DNA of 64,000 bases from the NCBI GenBank assembly GCA_018436925.1, contig JAHDKI010000008.1, positions 62,001 through 126,000 on the forward strand, read 5' to 3'. The notes beneath the pieces were generated by a model. The model did not search any database. It was not told the DNA's origin and saw only the letters and a list, made by a program, of their open reading frames with translations. This document shows positions 26,550 to 35,666 of this stretch, in pieces. Every line of letters begins with the position of its first letter. Position 1 is the first letter of the stretch. The position numbers and the translations under genes are program-made. The stretch comes from Syntrophaceae bacterium (GTDB lineage: Bacteria; Desulfobacterota; Syntrophia; Syntrophales; Smithellaceae).

Positions 26550-27440
26550 ATGAACGAAATCCTGATGGCTTTCGGGCTGACGGTGTTTGCGGGGATGGCG
26601 ACCGGCATCGGCAGTGTGATTGCGTTCACCGCCAAACGGACGAACTACCGGTTTTTGTCCGCGGCCACCGGTTTTTCCGCGGGCGTCATGCTGTATGTCT
26701 CTTTTATGGAGATCCTGCCTAAAAGCGCGGCCTGGCTTGCCGGACGTTATGGCGAAACCGAAGGCGCCTGGATTGCCGCCGCGTCGTTTTTCGGCGGATT
26801 AATCGGGATGGCGCTTGTCGACGCGCTGGTTCCGGCGGCCGACAATCCGCACGAAACGCATTCCGAGGCGGAGACCGCCCCCCTGCATGATCCGGCCGCG
26901 CCCATGCCGGATTTTCGTCCGGAGGTTTTCCGAGACGGCGAAAAGCAGGAGCACCGCCACGCCCCCAAAGCGCTTTTGCGCACCGGGGTCTTCACCGCGC
27001 TGGCGATAACCATTCACAACTTTCCCGAAGGCATGGCGACGTTTCTGGCGGCGCTTCAAGATCCCGCCCTGGGCGTGTTCATTGCGCTGGCAATCGCGCT
27101 GCACAACATTCCCGAGGGAATCAGCGTCTCCGTGCCGATTTTTTATGCGACCGGCGACCGGAAGAAAGCGTTTTTTTACTCATTCCTCAGCGGTCTGTCG
27201 GAACCTCTGGGTGCCGTTATTGCCTTATTGACCATGTTTGTGATCCTGGGGGGCGGCGTCTTTGCGGTTCCCGCGCACGTCACGGGGATTCTTTTCGGCG
27301 GCGTTGCCGGCGTCATGGTTTATATCAGTCTCGATGAGCTTCTGCCTACGAGCCGCGCTTACGGCAAGGGGCACGACAGCATTTTGGGCTTGATGGCGGG
27401 GATGGCGCTCATGGCGGCGAGTCTGCTTCTGATGCGTTAA
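26550..27440 (+). CDS. zupT: ZIP-family zinc transporter (ZupT-like)
   Basis: A 296-residue ZIP transporter with eight predicted membrane helices. The two metal-binding helices are [14 protein letters not shown] and [13 protein letters not shown], and SEPLGAVI follows in the next helix. A longer hydrophilic loop (about residues 95-140) contains scattered histidines ([14 protein letters not shown]), as usual in this family. It lies 18 bases after znuB, so low-affinity and high-affinity uptake share one Zur-controlled transcript. It converges on the MATE gene with 11 bases between stops. Confidence 0.9.
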   Translation: MNEILMAFGLTVFAGMATGIGSVIAFTAKRTNYRFLSAATGFSAGVMLYVSFMEILPKSAAWLAGRYGETEGAWIAAASFFGGLIGMALVDALVPAADNPHETHSEAETAPLHDPAAPMPDFRPEVFRDGEKQEHRHAPKALLRTGVFTALAITIHNFPEGMATFLAALQDPALGVFIALAIALHNIPEGISVSVPIFYATGDRKKAFFYSFLSGLSEPLGAVIALLTMFVILGGGVFAVPAHVTGILFGGVAGVMVYISLDELLPTSRAYGKGHDSILGLMAGMALMAASLLLMR

Positions 27441-27451
27441 CCGCCCCGGGC

Positions 27452-28816
27452 TCACACATCCAGAATTCTTTTTTTCTTCCACCGGCCGCCCTTGTAGTAA
27501 ATCCAGTTGAATCCCACCGCCAGAGCGCTGCTGGAGAGCATCGCGGCCCAGATGCCGTTTTCAGCAAGCCCTGCGGGGCCGGATAACAGATAAGCCAAAG
27601 GAATGCGGATCACGAACATGGCCAAAAACGACAGCACAAAAAGCGCCACCGTATCTCCGGCGCTGCGCAGCACGCCGTGGACCACGAAGATAATCGCGAA
27701 GCAAGGAAAGATAAAGGCCAGATAATGGTAGTAGTTTTCAACGACGTCCAAAACGGCGGCATTGTCGGCCGAGGCCTTCAGGAAAATGGCGCCGATGTCT
27801 CTGGAGAAGAAAAAGAGCGCCCCCGTGCACACGCACGCGATGGCCAGGGCGAAAAGGATGGACGTGCGCAGGGTTTCCGAGACGCGGTCCATTCGCCGGG
27901 CCCCTAAATTCTGGCCGGCGATCGATGTGGCGGCGATGCCGATGGACATAAACGGAATGGTCGCCAGCATGTCGATTTGCAGGCCGATTCCGAAGGCCGC
28001 CGTCACATGCGCGCCGTGGCGATTGACCAGCGCGACGATAAAGACCGAGGCGAGCGAAACGACCATCATCTGCAGGGAGGCGGGAACGCCGATGGTGAAC
28101 ACCTGCCGGATGATGCGCCAGTCGAGCGAGTAATTCCATTGCCGAACATTGACATACGGGTTGTACTGCAACAGATAAAGATACCCGATCACGCTGGTGA
28201 CGACCGCGGCCAGAGACGACCCCAGGGCCGCGCCGGCCACGCCCAGGGGCGGGACGGGCCCGATGCCGACGATGAGCAAGGGAACGAAAGTGATGTTGAA
28301 AAGGGTCAGGATGACCAGGATTTTCAAAACGGTTTTGGCGTCTCCCAGGCCGCGCAACATGCCGTTCATCCAGTTGATGTAGAAATGGAAAATCAGTGTG
28401 GCGATCATGATCGTCAGATAGGACAGGGACATGCCGTAAATTTCCGGCGGCGTGTGGACCAGATCCAGAAGCTCCCGCCGAAAGACCAGGGCGATGCCGG
28501 AAATGAAAAGGCAGAAAGCCACTGAGGCGAAAAACGAGTTGGGCAGGATTCGGCGCAGAAGCGCCGTGTCCTTGCGGCCGAACGCCTGAGCGATCATCAC
28601 ATTGGTGGCCATGCCCAGACCGATGAGGAATGCAGGCAGAAGCATGATGACCGGCAAGGTGGCGCCCACGGCGGCCACCGCCTTATGCCCCAGAAGCCGG
28701 CCCACCCAGATCAGATTGATGATGCCGTACACCGATGTCAGAACGTTGCCGAGAATAATCGGCAGACTGAAATCGATCACCTGCCGGGCGATATTGCCTT
28801 GCGTAAAGTCTTTCAC
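27452..28816 (-). CDS. MATE family efflux transporter
   Basis: A 454-residue protein with about 12 transmembrane helices in two related halves and the MATE opening GNIARQVIDFSLPIILGNVL. VSLASVFIVALVNRHGA begins the second half. Exporters of this family expel cationic compounds or flavin-type molecules using sodium or protons. The start is GTG at 28816 with GAAGGG about five bases upstream. The YdcZ-like gene lies 15 bases upstream on the same strand, so they are probably co-transcribed. The substrate cannot be inferred. Confidence 0.88.
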   Translation of the reverse strand: MKDFTQGNIARQVIDFSLPIILGNVLTSVYGIINLIWVGRLLGHKAVAAVGATLPVIMLLPAFLIGLGMATNVMIAQAFGRKDTALLRRILPNSFFASVAFCLFISGIALVFRRELLDLVHTPPEIYGMSLSYLTIMIATLIFHFYINWMNGMLRGLGDAKTVLKILVILTLFNITFVPLLIVGIGPVPPLGVAGAALGSSLAAVVTSVIGYLYLLQYNPYVNVRQWNYSLDWRIIRQVFTIGVPASLQMMVVSLASVFIVALVNRHGAHVTAAFGIGLQIDMLATIPFMSIGIAATSIAGQNLGARRMDRVSETLRTSILFALAIACVCTGALFFFSRDIGAIFLKASADNAAVLDVVENYYHYLAFIFPCFAIIFVVHGVLRSAGDTVALFVLSFLAMFVIRIPLAYLLSGPAGLAENGIWAAMLSSSALAVGFNWIYYKGGRWKKKRILDV

Positions 28817-28831
28817 AGAAACCCTTCGTTG

Positions 28832-29284
28832 CTATCTTTTCCAGATGACCAAAGTTGCTCCGGCAAAGGCCATCACCGCGCCGGCAATGCGCACGGCGTC
28901 TATGGGAATTTTTTCGAAATAGGCGTCCCAGAGCATTCCGGCGACAATCTGTCCGGCGATGACGCCCAGAAAAACGGGCAGGGCGCCGGTTTTCATAATC
29001 ACGAGCGGCAGGAAAAAAACAAGCAAAAAACCGATGAGGCCCGGCAGCAGATACCACCCCTTGAACGTCAATCCGCGGGCGTGAGGAAAGCCAATGACCT
29101 CGGGAAAGGCGCCTGCGGCGAGATAAGTCATCAGAAAAACGAGGAGCGCGCACAAAGCGAAAACGCCTCCGTTGATAAGCGATGCGGTGGCCAGTCCCAC
29201 GGTTTGGGCAATGGTCTTATTCATGCCCGCCTGAATGACGGCGACACCGCCCAGAACAATCGGCAGAAGGATGAGTGCTTTCAT
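28832..29284 (-). CDS. YdcZ-like DMT-family small membrane protein (DUF606)
   Basis: A 150-residue protein with five predicted membrane helices of the DMT/DUF606 family (PF04657). Family features are NKTIAQTVGLATASLINGGVF in pieces, the AGAFPEVIGFPHARGL loop and a C-terminal AGAVMAFAGATLVIW helix. I chose the ATG at 29284, with AGGA nine bases upstream, over an ATG six codons earlier. Family members may export small molecules, but function is not established. It heads a likely two-gene unit with the MATE exporter. Confidence 0.8.
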   Translation of the reverse strand: MKALILLPIVLGGVAVIQAGMNKTIAQTVGLATASLINGGVFALCALLVFLMTYLAAGAFPEVIGFPHARGLTFKGWYLLPGLIGFLLVFFLPLVIMKTGALPVFLGVIAGQIVAGMLWDAYFEKIPIDAVRIAGAVMAFAGATLVIWKR

Positions 29285-29358
29285 GGCAGGGGGTCCTTTC
29301 ATAATTTTTTTCTCGCGGCATCCTGCCCGAAGGCGGTCCGGAATTCAAGTTACGGCCA

Positions 29359-30156
29359 TCACGGGACGCTTGTCCGGCCGGCGGCCCGGGGGCCGGCCAT
29401 GCCGTTGAAGAGTTTTCCAAGGGCCGGCAAGGAAGGCAACTGCCGGCGGATCCGATCGAATAAACGTCGTTGGGCCGCCAGCTCTCTGGCCGGTTCGAAA
29501 TGGAGATCGTAAAACCAGGAGGCGAGCATCACCAGATAATCGTCGACCGTGCGGAGATTGATGACGGAGACGGTTTGCGTGGTCAGCACTTCATCCAGAA
29601 CGGCCGGCGTGATGCGCCGGTCGGGTCCGATCGACGGCAGCATATCCGGCAGATCGCGAAAACCGTCCCGTGCGACGGACGTCAGAACCAGCTCAAGAAT
29701 GTCGATTTTATCGGCATCCCGGACGACCAGAAGATGAAAAAGCGATGCTTCGGGAAGATCCTTCGGGAGATCGGCTGTTTTTTTGTTATGGAATTCCACG
29801 GCGCAGGCAATTGCCGTCCGGTCTTCGGAGCTCAACGCTTTTCCAAACCCTTCTTCTTCCAGCGTGGCGAGTCCCAGCCGCCCGTGATCGATCGTGTCGA
29901 CATCATGAAACGAGCCGAAACGGGCGTATTGCGGAAAGCGTCCGACGTCGTGCAGCAAACCGCACTGCCCGGCCAGAAAGATTTTTTCCTTCGGCTGAGA
30001 GAGCCTTCCGGCGATGGTTCTGGCGTTTTCGGCTACGCGCAGACAGTGCGCGCGTTTGAGTTCCAGGGCGAACGGCAGTTTGCCTTTTTCATCACGATAG
30101 CGATGCACGAACTGTTCAAACCAGACGGCCGGCGATGAAAGGTGTTCGGAATTCAT
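29359..30156 (-). CDS. HD-domain phosphohydrolase
   Basis: A 265-residue HD-superfamily protein. The metal-binding series is H (HCLRVAENA), HD (LLHDVGRFPQY, about residues 88-98), a later histidine (VDTIDHGRLGLA), and the aspartate in VVRDADKIDILEL. These fit a metal-dependent phosphohydrolase acting on nucleotides or a similar phosphoester. No second domain or membrane segment is present. It lies divergent from the beta-propeller gene and starts at an ATG with no strong ribosome site. Confidence 0.8.
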   Translation of the reverse strand: MNSEHLSSPAVWFEQFVHRYRDEKGKLPFALELKRAHCLRVAENARTIAGRLSQPKEKIFLAGQCGLLHDVGRFPQYARFGSFHDVDTIDHGRLGLATLEEEGFGKALSSEDRTAIACAVEFHNKKTADLPKDLPEASLFHLLVVRDADKIDILELVLTSVARDGFRDLPDMLPSIGPDRRITPAVLDEVLTTQTVSVINLRTVDDYLVMLASWFYDLHFEPARELAAQRRLFDRIRRQLPSLPALGKLFNGMAGPRAAGRTSVP

Positions 30157-30204
30157 GATTTTTTTTCAGGGATCCTCTGTATGCCTTCCGGGGAGAATTA
30201 TTGT

Positions 30205-30233
30205 TTGACTCTCTCCGGGACTGAATCTATAAT
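30205..30233 (+). promoter_or_regulatory. sigma-70 promoter of the beta-propeller gene
   Basis: TTGACT (30205-30210) and TATAAT (30228-30233) are 17 bases apart. Transcription should start near 30240, which leaves a leader of about 150 bases before the ATG at 30391. I see no known riboswitch fold in that leader. Confidence 0.75.
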
Positions 30234-30390
30234 TCCGCCTGAATTCATCGCCTGTCAGGCGGTGACCGCTTCCTTCTTCCCGGATCTCGGATTGCTTGAG
30301 CCGGCATCATGGTCACCACACTATTCAATTGAAAGAGAAATCGCAAGGACTCTCTTTTTTGATGTTCTCAAGGAAACCTTGGAGGTGTCT

Positions 30391-32064
30391 ATGAAAACCA
30401 GCATGAAAAAATCGGCGGCATTGTTTGTTTTGTGGGGACTCGTCGGGGTTTTGTTTGCGCCAGCCCTGGTTTGGGCAAAAGATCCGGTTGTGATCGACAA
30501 GCGATACCGGGCCGTCCGGCTGATCGCCGACACGCCTTTTCCCGGCGTCAACGGCGCGACGATCGGCGCCGACGGGCATCTGTATCTCAGCCATACCGGC
30601 AACGGGACCATCACCCGCGTCGACCTCAAAACGATGAAAGCCCATCCGTTTGTTCGACCCTATCAGGGCGCCTTTATTCTCGATGATCTCACCGCGGACG
30701 ACCGGGGAAATCTCTATGCGACGGGAACGACGCCGCTGGTGGGCCAGGTCTATCGGATCGACAAAAACGGCGCGCCGAGTGTGATCGCAGGAGGCATGGC
30801 CGCGCCCAACGGCATCGAGTACAACAAAAAAACAGGCCGGCTTTTCGTGACGGAATGTTTTCAGGGAAACCGGATCTATGAAGTGGACCCGACCGGAAAG
30901 AAGGAGGCCCGTTTGCTGGTGGACGCCAATGTCATTGCGGTTCCGGAAGGTTTTGATTTCGATCCGCAGACGAACGATCTCATCATTCCGGATCTGGCGA
31001 CGGGACGGATTCTGCGCGTGCATCCCGACACGGGCGCGGTGAGCGAATTGGCCAAGGGGGTGGCCGGCTGCATCGCGCTGGCAATCGGTCCGGACAAGAA
31101 AATTTATGTGCCCGCGCTGTCGGGTGAAGTCTACCGGCTGAACCTCGACGGCGCCGGTCTGGAGAAGATCGCCCAATTGCCGCCGGGCTTGGACAACGTG
31201 GCCGTTGCGGCCGACGGACGGCTTTTCATCACGTCTTACTGGGATGCCACGGTTTATGAAGTGCCCGCCGACGGGAAGGGGAAGGCCAGGCGGCTTTTTG
31301 AAACCGGCCCCAACCAGCCTTTGGGCCTGGTGACAAAAGGCGATGAGGTTTGGATGGCCGACGCGATCATGATCCGCAAGGTTTCAGACAAAAACTTCGC
31401 GCCGACCAAGCTCAATGCCTGGGCCCTGCACGGCATGCCGCTGCCGCTGAGTCTTTCGGCGGGCCCAGGCGAGACGCTTTTCTGGACGGATTGCATCCAC
31501 AACGCGGCGGCTGTCGGCAATCCCGCCACGGGCGACTTTCAACCCATTGCCGGAGATCTGGGCCGCCCGGTCGCGTCGCTGCTGAGCGCCGACGGATCGG
31601 CGCTTTATGTCGCCGAGTTTGCCGCCGGACAAGTGACGGCGGTCAGTCTGAAAGACGGGGCCAAGCAAACGGTCGCCACAGACCTGCAAGGGCCGCTGGC
31701 GCTGGCGATGATCGGAGAGGCCTTGTATGTCGGCGAAGCCAAAACGGGGCGGGTGATTCAGGTGGATCCGGCCACGGGCCGCAAGCAGATTCTTGTGTCG
31801 TCGCTTGTCGGCAAACCGGTGGCGCTGGCGCACGACGGAGGCGGCAACCTTTTGGTTCTGGACGGAGCCGGACAGCGCCTTGTGAGGGTGAACGTGAAAA
31901 CCCGGACGCTGGATGAGGTTGCCGGGAATGTTCCGGTGAGCTACAGCCCCATCGGCGGCGATCCGCCGGTGGAGTTTCCCTCTCCGATGGCGGTCAGCGC
32001 CAAAGGCGACATTTACTTGACCACCGCAGAGCGCGGCTTGATCAAGTTTGAGAAAAAAAGATAA
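30391..32064 (+). CDS. Secreted SMP-30/NHL-type beta-propeller protein
   Basis: A 557-residue protein with a signal peptide (MKTSMKK, hydrophobic core, cleavage near ALVWA). The rest is made of repeated propeller blades with GADGHLYLSHTGNGTITRVD, AADGRLFITSYWDATVYEV and SADGSALYVAEFAAGQV type strands (each about 40 residues). At least ten such units can be counted, enough for two propellers. SMP-30/gluconolactonase and Vgb-type lactonases share this pattern, but calcium ligands cannot be assigned with certainty, so enzymatic function is open. GGAGG five bases before the ATG decides the start over an upstream in-frame ATG at 30142. Confidence 0.78.
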   Translation: MKTSMKKSAALFVLWGLVGVLFAPALVWAKDPVVIDKRYRAVRLIADTPFPGVNGATIGADGHLYLSHTGNGTITRVDLKTMKAHPFVRPYQGAFILDDLTADDRGNLYATGTTPLVGQVYRIDKNGAPSVIAGGMAAPNGIEYNKKTGRLFVTECFQGNRIYEVDPTGKKEARLLVDANVIAVPEGFDFDPQTNDLIIPDLATGRILRVHPDTGAVSELAKGVAGCIALAIGPDKKIYVPALSGEVYRLNLDGAGLEKIAQLPPGLDNVAVAADGRLFITSYWDATVYEVPADGKGKARRLFETGPNQPLGLVTKGDEVWMADAIMIRKVSDKNFAPTKLNAWALHGMPLPLSLSAGPGETLFWTDCIHNAAAVGNPATGDFQPIAGDLGRPVASLLSADGSALYVAEFAAGQVTAVSLKDGAKQTVATDLQGPLALAMIGEALYVGEAKTGRVIQVDPATGRKQILVSSLVGKPVALAHDGGGNLLVLDGAGQRLVRVNVKTRTLDEVAGNVPVSYSPIGGDPPVEFPSPMAVSAKGDIYLTTAERGLIKFEKKR

Positions 32065-32080
32065 TTCCGCAGCCGACACC

Positions 32081-32125
32081 ATCCGGCCGCAAAGTCCTGA
32101 TGAAGCCCCGGCTTTGCGGCCGGAT
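32081..32125. terminator. Hairpin between convergent genes, likely bidirectional terminator
   Basis: A perfect 14-base inverted repeat, ATCCGGCCGCAAAG (32081-32094) and its complement (32112-32125), with a 17-base loop. It stands 17 bases after the propeller gene stop and 28 bases before the cupin gene stop on the other strand. No T-run touches the stem directly; one lies at 32149. Confidence 0.6.
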
Positions 32126-32152
32126 CGGTTCAAAGACCATAAGCCGGGTTTT

Positions 32153-32662
32153 TTAAACGGGTGCTTGCGTCAGGGTTTCAATCCAGTTTTTTTGCTTCGG
32201 ATACAAGGCGATCAGTTCGTCCGGATCGCCTTGTTCGTAATCGTCGTAATCGAAGCCCGGACAAAGGGTCGTTCCCATCAGGGCGAATGTTCCACCGTCT
32301 TGCAGCTTTGCCCCTTGCCAGCAATTCCGCGGAACCAAAGTCTGGACGGTTTGGCCGTGCGCGATATCGTGCCCCAGAGTCAGGATATCGGACGTTCCAT
32401 CGGGCATCAGCAAAAGCATGCTGACCGGATCGCCCAGATAGAAGTGAAAAATTTCGTCAGTGGGAAGGCGGTGCAGCCGCGAACAGGTCTCCGGCGTCAG
32501 CAGATAGTAGATGGCCGATCCCAGCGCCCGCGGGCCGTGATACCTTTCCGGCAGAGCCGAAGTCGGCAGGATGTCGGCCGAACGGTAAGTAACCTGAAAA
32601 AAACCGCCTTCCAGCGGGTGCGGTTCGAGCTTCAGAAGCTTAATGACCTCTTCCGCCGTCAT
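32153..32662 (-). CDS. Cupin superfamily protein (DUF985)
   Basis: A 169-residue protein of the cupin_5/DUF985 family (PF06172). Family blocks include LEPHPLEGGFFQVTYRS, SAIYYLLTPETCSRLHRL, DEIFHFYLGDP, VPRNCWQGAKL and the closing CPGFDYDDYEQGDP. These build a single double-stranded beta-helix barrel. Metal binding and catalysis are not established for most members. AAAGGAG six bases before the ATG supports the start. Confidence 0.87.
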   Translation of the reverse strand: MTAEEVIKLLKLEPHPLEGGFFQVTYRSADILPTSALPERYHGPRALGSAIYYLLTPETCSRLHRLPTDEIFHFYLGDPVSMLLLMPDGTSDILTLGHDIAHGQTVQTLVPRNCWQGAKLQDGGTFALMGTTLCPGFDYDDYEQGDPDELIALYPKQKNWIETLTQAPV

Positions 32663-32749
32663 GGGAAACTCCTTTGCCGCTTAATGGATATCCTGTTGAC
32701 TGAGTGGATAGAATTCCAACGTGTTTTGCCTCTCAACGCTTGCGCGGAC

Positions 32750-32779
32750 AGTATAATGAAGATCGAAAAGGCAAGTCAA
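32750..32779 (-). promoter_or_regulatory. sigma-70 promoter of the cupin gene
   Basis: On the minus strand TTGACT (32779-32774) and TATACT (32755-32750) are 18 bases apart, giving a leader of about 80 bases. It also shows that the AMP-ligase gene further upstream need not be co-transcribed with the cupin. Confidence 0.6.
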
Positions 32780-32923
32780 GCGCGATTTTGAAGCCTCTCC
32801 GGTCTAAAGGCAATGTCTTGAAACGTCATCGGAAGGCTCGAGAGAATAAAGACAGGCGCATCCGCGGTCTTTGGTTTCATGCCGGCCGGTGCGATGAAGG
32901 GCAAACCCCCGCGATGCGATGCC

Positions 32924-34294
32924 TCATTTTTCGGATAGAAAAAACTGCTCGACTCGCCGGAAGTCGGTTTTTCCGGTGGCGGTGCGGGCAATATTGGCCA
33001 CAATCTTGATGCGGCGCGGCATGGCATAGGGCTCAAGTTTTTCGATCATCAGTTTTTTTAGCTGGGATTCGTTCAGGTCGCAGGCCACCAGGGCGGCAAT
33101 GACGTTTTCCCGCCCTTTGTCGGCGGGCAGGGCGATGACCACCGCGTCGCGGACCGTCGGCAGAGTCTGAATTTTATTTTGCACGTCGAGCAGATCCACG
33201 CGTTTACCCGCCACTTTGACGATGCCGTCGGCTCGTCCCAGAAGCAAAAACCGGTTATCCTTTTCCGGTTGAACCTCGTCGCCCGTGATGCAGTAGCCTT
33301 CGGGATCTCTTTCCATCTCTGCGGAGACGAAATCGGATTTAACGGCCAGCCGTCTGCCGGAGAGGCGCCAGGAGACGATGTCGGCGGGCCTCCAGGATTC
33401 CTGCCCATCGGCCATGTTGCGGGCGGCGATGCCGCCGGTTTCCGTGGAGCCGTAGATTTCCGTGATGCCCAGGCCGGTGTTTTTCAGAAAGTAAGTCGCG
33501 TCGGCGCGGTTTAAAACGCCGGAGGAGGAAAAAGCCATTTTTAAGGTCGGCACGGACAGATTTTCGACCTTCAAAGATCGATAGTGAATGGGAACACTGA
33601 CCAGGACCGTCGCCTTGTGGCGGTTGATCGTGGAGATGATTTCCTGCGGAAATGAATAAATTTCCGGCATGATCCGCGCCTGAGCGGCGATCGGCAGCAA
33701 AATGGAGAATAAAAGCCCGTAGATATGATAAGGCGGCACAGTGGAGACAAACAGATCTTTGGCCGAGATGTCAAAATGATCGCGTAGGTAAAAAGCTTCG
33801 GCCAGCAGGTTTCGCGGCGTTTTAGACCAGACTTTGGGTTTTCCGGTAGAGCCTCCGGTAAAAAGCCTGAGGAAGGGCTCATCGAGATTGCGCAGATGAT
33901 CGGGGGCAAGTTCGGCGATGTCGCCGGTGGACGGGGTAATGATTTCCACCCCCGGCAGTTCCTCGGGGCGGTCGGCGATGGCGGCGTCGAAGCCCGCCGC
34001 ATCATGCATTTCGGAAAGCGCGTGCGCCGAAAAGGCATAAGGCAGGATGAGCCGGCAGGCGCCCGCCAGAGAAGCGATCACCGCGGCGGCGATCACGGTT
34101 TTGTTTTCCGTACACAGACAAATCCATTTTTCGCCTCCTTTCCGGCCGAGGTTTTTTTTCAGGCCCGCGGCCAGTTCGTACAGTTCGCCGTAAGTCGCGC
34201 CCGAATGCGTGAATTCTTTCTGGCACAAGGTTTTGGTGGGCGCCAAAAGCTTTTTGCATGCGTTTTGAAACTGATCTTTTTCTTCGGCCGTCAT
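32924..34294 (-). CDS. AMP-dependent acyl-CoA/ACP ligase of a polyene-like cluster
   Basis: A 456-residue member of the ANL superfamily. The ATP loop is FTGGSTGKPK, the core motif is YGSTETGGIA, and the C-terminal domain ends in ATGKTDFRR with the catalytic lysine. At 456 residues it is shorter than typical fatty acyl-CoA synthetases and is the size of the ligases in aryl-polyene clusters, which load an aromatic or acyl starter onto ACP. It diverges from the dehydratase/ketoreductase operon across 190 bases. The acyl substrate is not known. Confidence 0.8.
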   Translation of the reverse strand: MTAEEKDQFQNACKKLLAPTKTLCQKEFTHSGATYGELYELAAGLKKNLGRKGGEKWICLCTENKTVIAAAVIASLAGACRLILPYAFSAHALSEMHDAAGFDAAIADRPEELPGVEIITPSTGDIAELAPDHLRNLDEPFLRLFTGGSTGKPKVWSKTPRNLLAEAFYLRDHFDISAKDLFVSTVPPYHIYGLLFSILLPIAAQARIMPEIYSFPQEIISTINRHKATVLVSVPIHYRSLKVENLSVPTLKMAFSSSGVLNRADATYFLKNTGLGITEIYGSTETGGIAARNMADGQESWRPADIVSWRLSGRRLAVKSDFVSAEMERDPEGYCITGDEVQPEKDNRFLLLGRADGIVKVAGKRVDLLDVQNKIQTLPTVRDAVVIALPADKGRENVIAALVACDLNESQLKKLMIEKLEPYAMPRRIKIVANIARTATGKTDFRRVEQFFLSEK

Positions 34295-34484
34295 GGTCCT
34301 TTACCGGCACCCCTTTCTGAATATTGGAATCGGTCTATAGGAAATACCAAAAAAAATCAACGGGGGGTAAGCATTGAGGGACAGGGAGCCCCGAGCGCGC
34401 CTCGACGTGCGCGGAAGACATTTTTATTGACTTTAAGCGGGTTTTCTTTTTAGGTGAGCTAAAAATTCCGTAAAGAACGACACC

Positions 34485-34928
34485 ATGGTGAATATTGACG
34501 AGTTGATTCCGCACCGCCCGCCGATCCGGGTCATTACTGAAGCTCTTGAGATTGAAGAGCTTTTTGGCCGCGCCCGAGTGGTGGTCACAAAGCAGTGGCC
34601 GCTTTGCGACGGTCTTGCGGCCTCGACCATGATGCTGATCGAAGCGATCGCGCAGACGGCCGCGCTGGTGGAAGGCTTTAAAAACAAGCAAAAGGGCAAA
34701 GCCGGCGTCAAAGGCTGGTTGGTGGGCATTAAATCGGCCGAGTTTTACCGGGCGCAGATTGAGGTCGGCGCCGATTTGATTGTGGAAGTCAAAAGCCTCT
34801 ATTCGTTTGAAGACTATGCCGTGATCGAAGGAGAAGTCAAGGATCGGCAAGACGTGATTGTCAAAGCGGTTCTTCAGGCGGTGAAATTTGAAGGGGATCA
34901 TCCTGTAAATCAACAACAAGGAGCCTAA
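34485..34928 (+). CDS. Hotdog-fold 3-hydroxyacyl-ACP dehydratase-like protein (COG4706/ApeP-like)
   Basis: A 147-residue hotdog protein. It begins with the FabZ-like LIPHRPPI block and has the central helix LIEAIAQTAAL with the conserved Glu and Gln. In FabA/FabZ the catalytic histidine lies in a GHFPG loop; here the corresponding stretch is WPLCDG with no histidine. COG4706 dehydratases of aryl-polyene clusters share this difference. The gene starts the operon and its TAA abuts the GTG of the ketoreductase. The ATG has no strong ribosome site. Confidence 0.78.
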   Translation: MVNIDELIPHRPPIRVITEALEIEELFGRARVVVTKQWPLCDGLAASTMMLIEAIAQTAALVEGFKNKQKGKAGVKGWLVGIKSAEFYRAQIEVGADLIVEVKSLYSFEDYAVIEGEVKDRQDVIVKAVLQAVKFEGDHPVNQQQGA

Positions 34929-35666
34929 GTGGAGACGATTGATGAAAAGAAAGTGGCGATAGTCACGGGAGCAAGCCGCGGCATCGGACGCGCAACAGCG
35001 GTAGAACTGGCGAAAACCGGATACCATGTAGTGATTAACTATAACGCCAGCGAAGCGGCGGCGGCCGAGACCCTCAAGCAAGTGGAGCAGGCGGGCTCGA
35101 CGGGGACGATTCTGAAATTCAACGTGACGGATAATGAAGCCGCGGCGCAGGCGGTGAAAACCGTCATGGAAAAGCACAAGCGGATTGATGTGCTCGTCAA
35201 TAATGCCGGGATCACGGCCGACGGTCTTTTTTTGATGATGGGCGAGGAAGAGTGGGGCTCGGTTTTGAACACGACGCTCAACGGGTTTTATAATATGACC
35301 AAGCCCGTATTGCGGGAAATGGTCCGACGCAAGCGCGGATCGATCGTGTCGGTTTCATCCATTTCATCCATGATGCCCAATCGCGGCCAGGCCAATTACT
35401 CGGCGGCCAAGGCGGGGCTCAACGCGGCGTCGCGCTCTCTGGCGGCTGAAGTGGCGCGCATCGGCATCCGGGTGAACGTTGTCGCCCCCGGCATCATCGA
35501 AACGGATATGACCAGCGCCATCCCGCTTGAGGACATGAAAAAGATGATTCCCATGGCCAGGGTCGGAAAACCTGAAGAGGTCGCCCGCGTCATTCGTTTT
35601 CTGTGTTCCGACGATGCGTCCTACATTACCGGTCAGGTCATCGTCGTCAACGGCGGAGTATGCTGA
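34929..35666 (+). CDS. fabG: 3-oxoacyl-ACP reductase (FabG-like)
   Basis: A 245-residue short-chain dehydrogenase. It has the cofactor loop [12 protein letters not shown], the catalytic Ser (SVSSISS) and YSAAK, and the closing [12 protein letters not shown] that is typical of FabG. It starts at GTG directly after the dehydratase stop, with AAGGAG upstream. In this setting it would reduce the beta-keto group made by the ketosynthase, before the hotdog protein removes water. Confidence 0.88.
   Translation: METIDEKKVAIVTGASRGIGRATAVELAKTGYHVVINYNASEAAAAETLKQVEQAGSTGTILKFNVTDNEAAAQAVKTVMEKHKRIDVLVNNAGITADGLFLMMGEEEWGSVLNTTLNGFYNMTKPVLREMVRRKRGSIVSVSSISSMMPNRGQANYSAAKAGLNAASRSLAAEVARIGIRVNVVAPGIIETDMTSAIPLEDMKKMIPMARVGKPEEVARVIRFLCSDDASYITGQVIVVNGGVC

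Noticed and set aside
34427..34455. Promoter TTGACT-N17-TTAGGT before the dehydratase operon
   Set aside because: The -10 matches poorly; the divergent intergenic region surely has promoters but I cannot place them.
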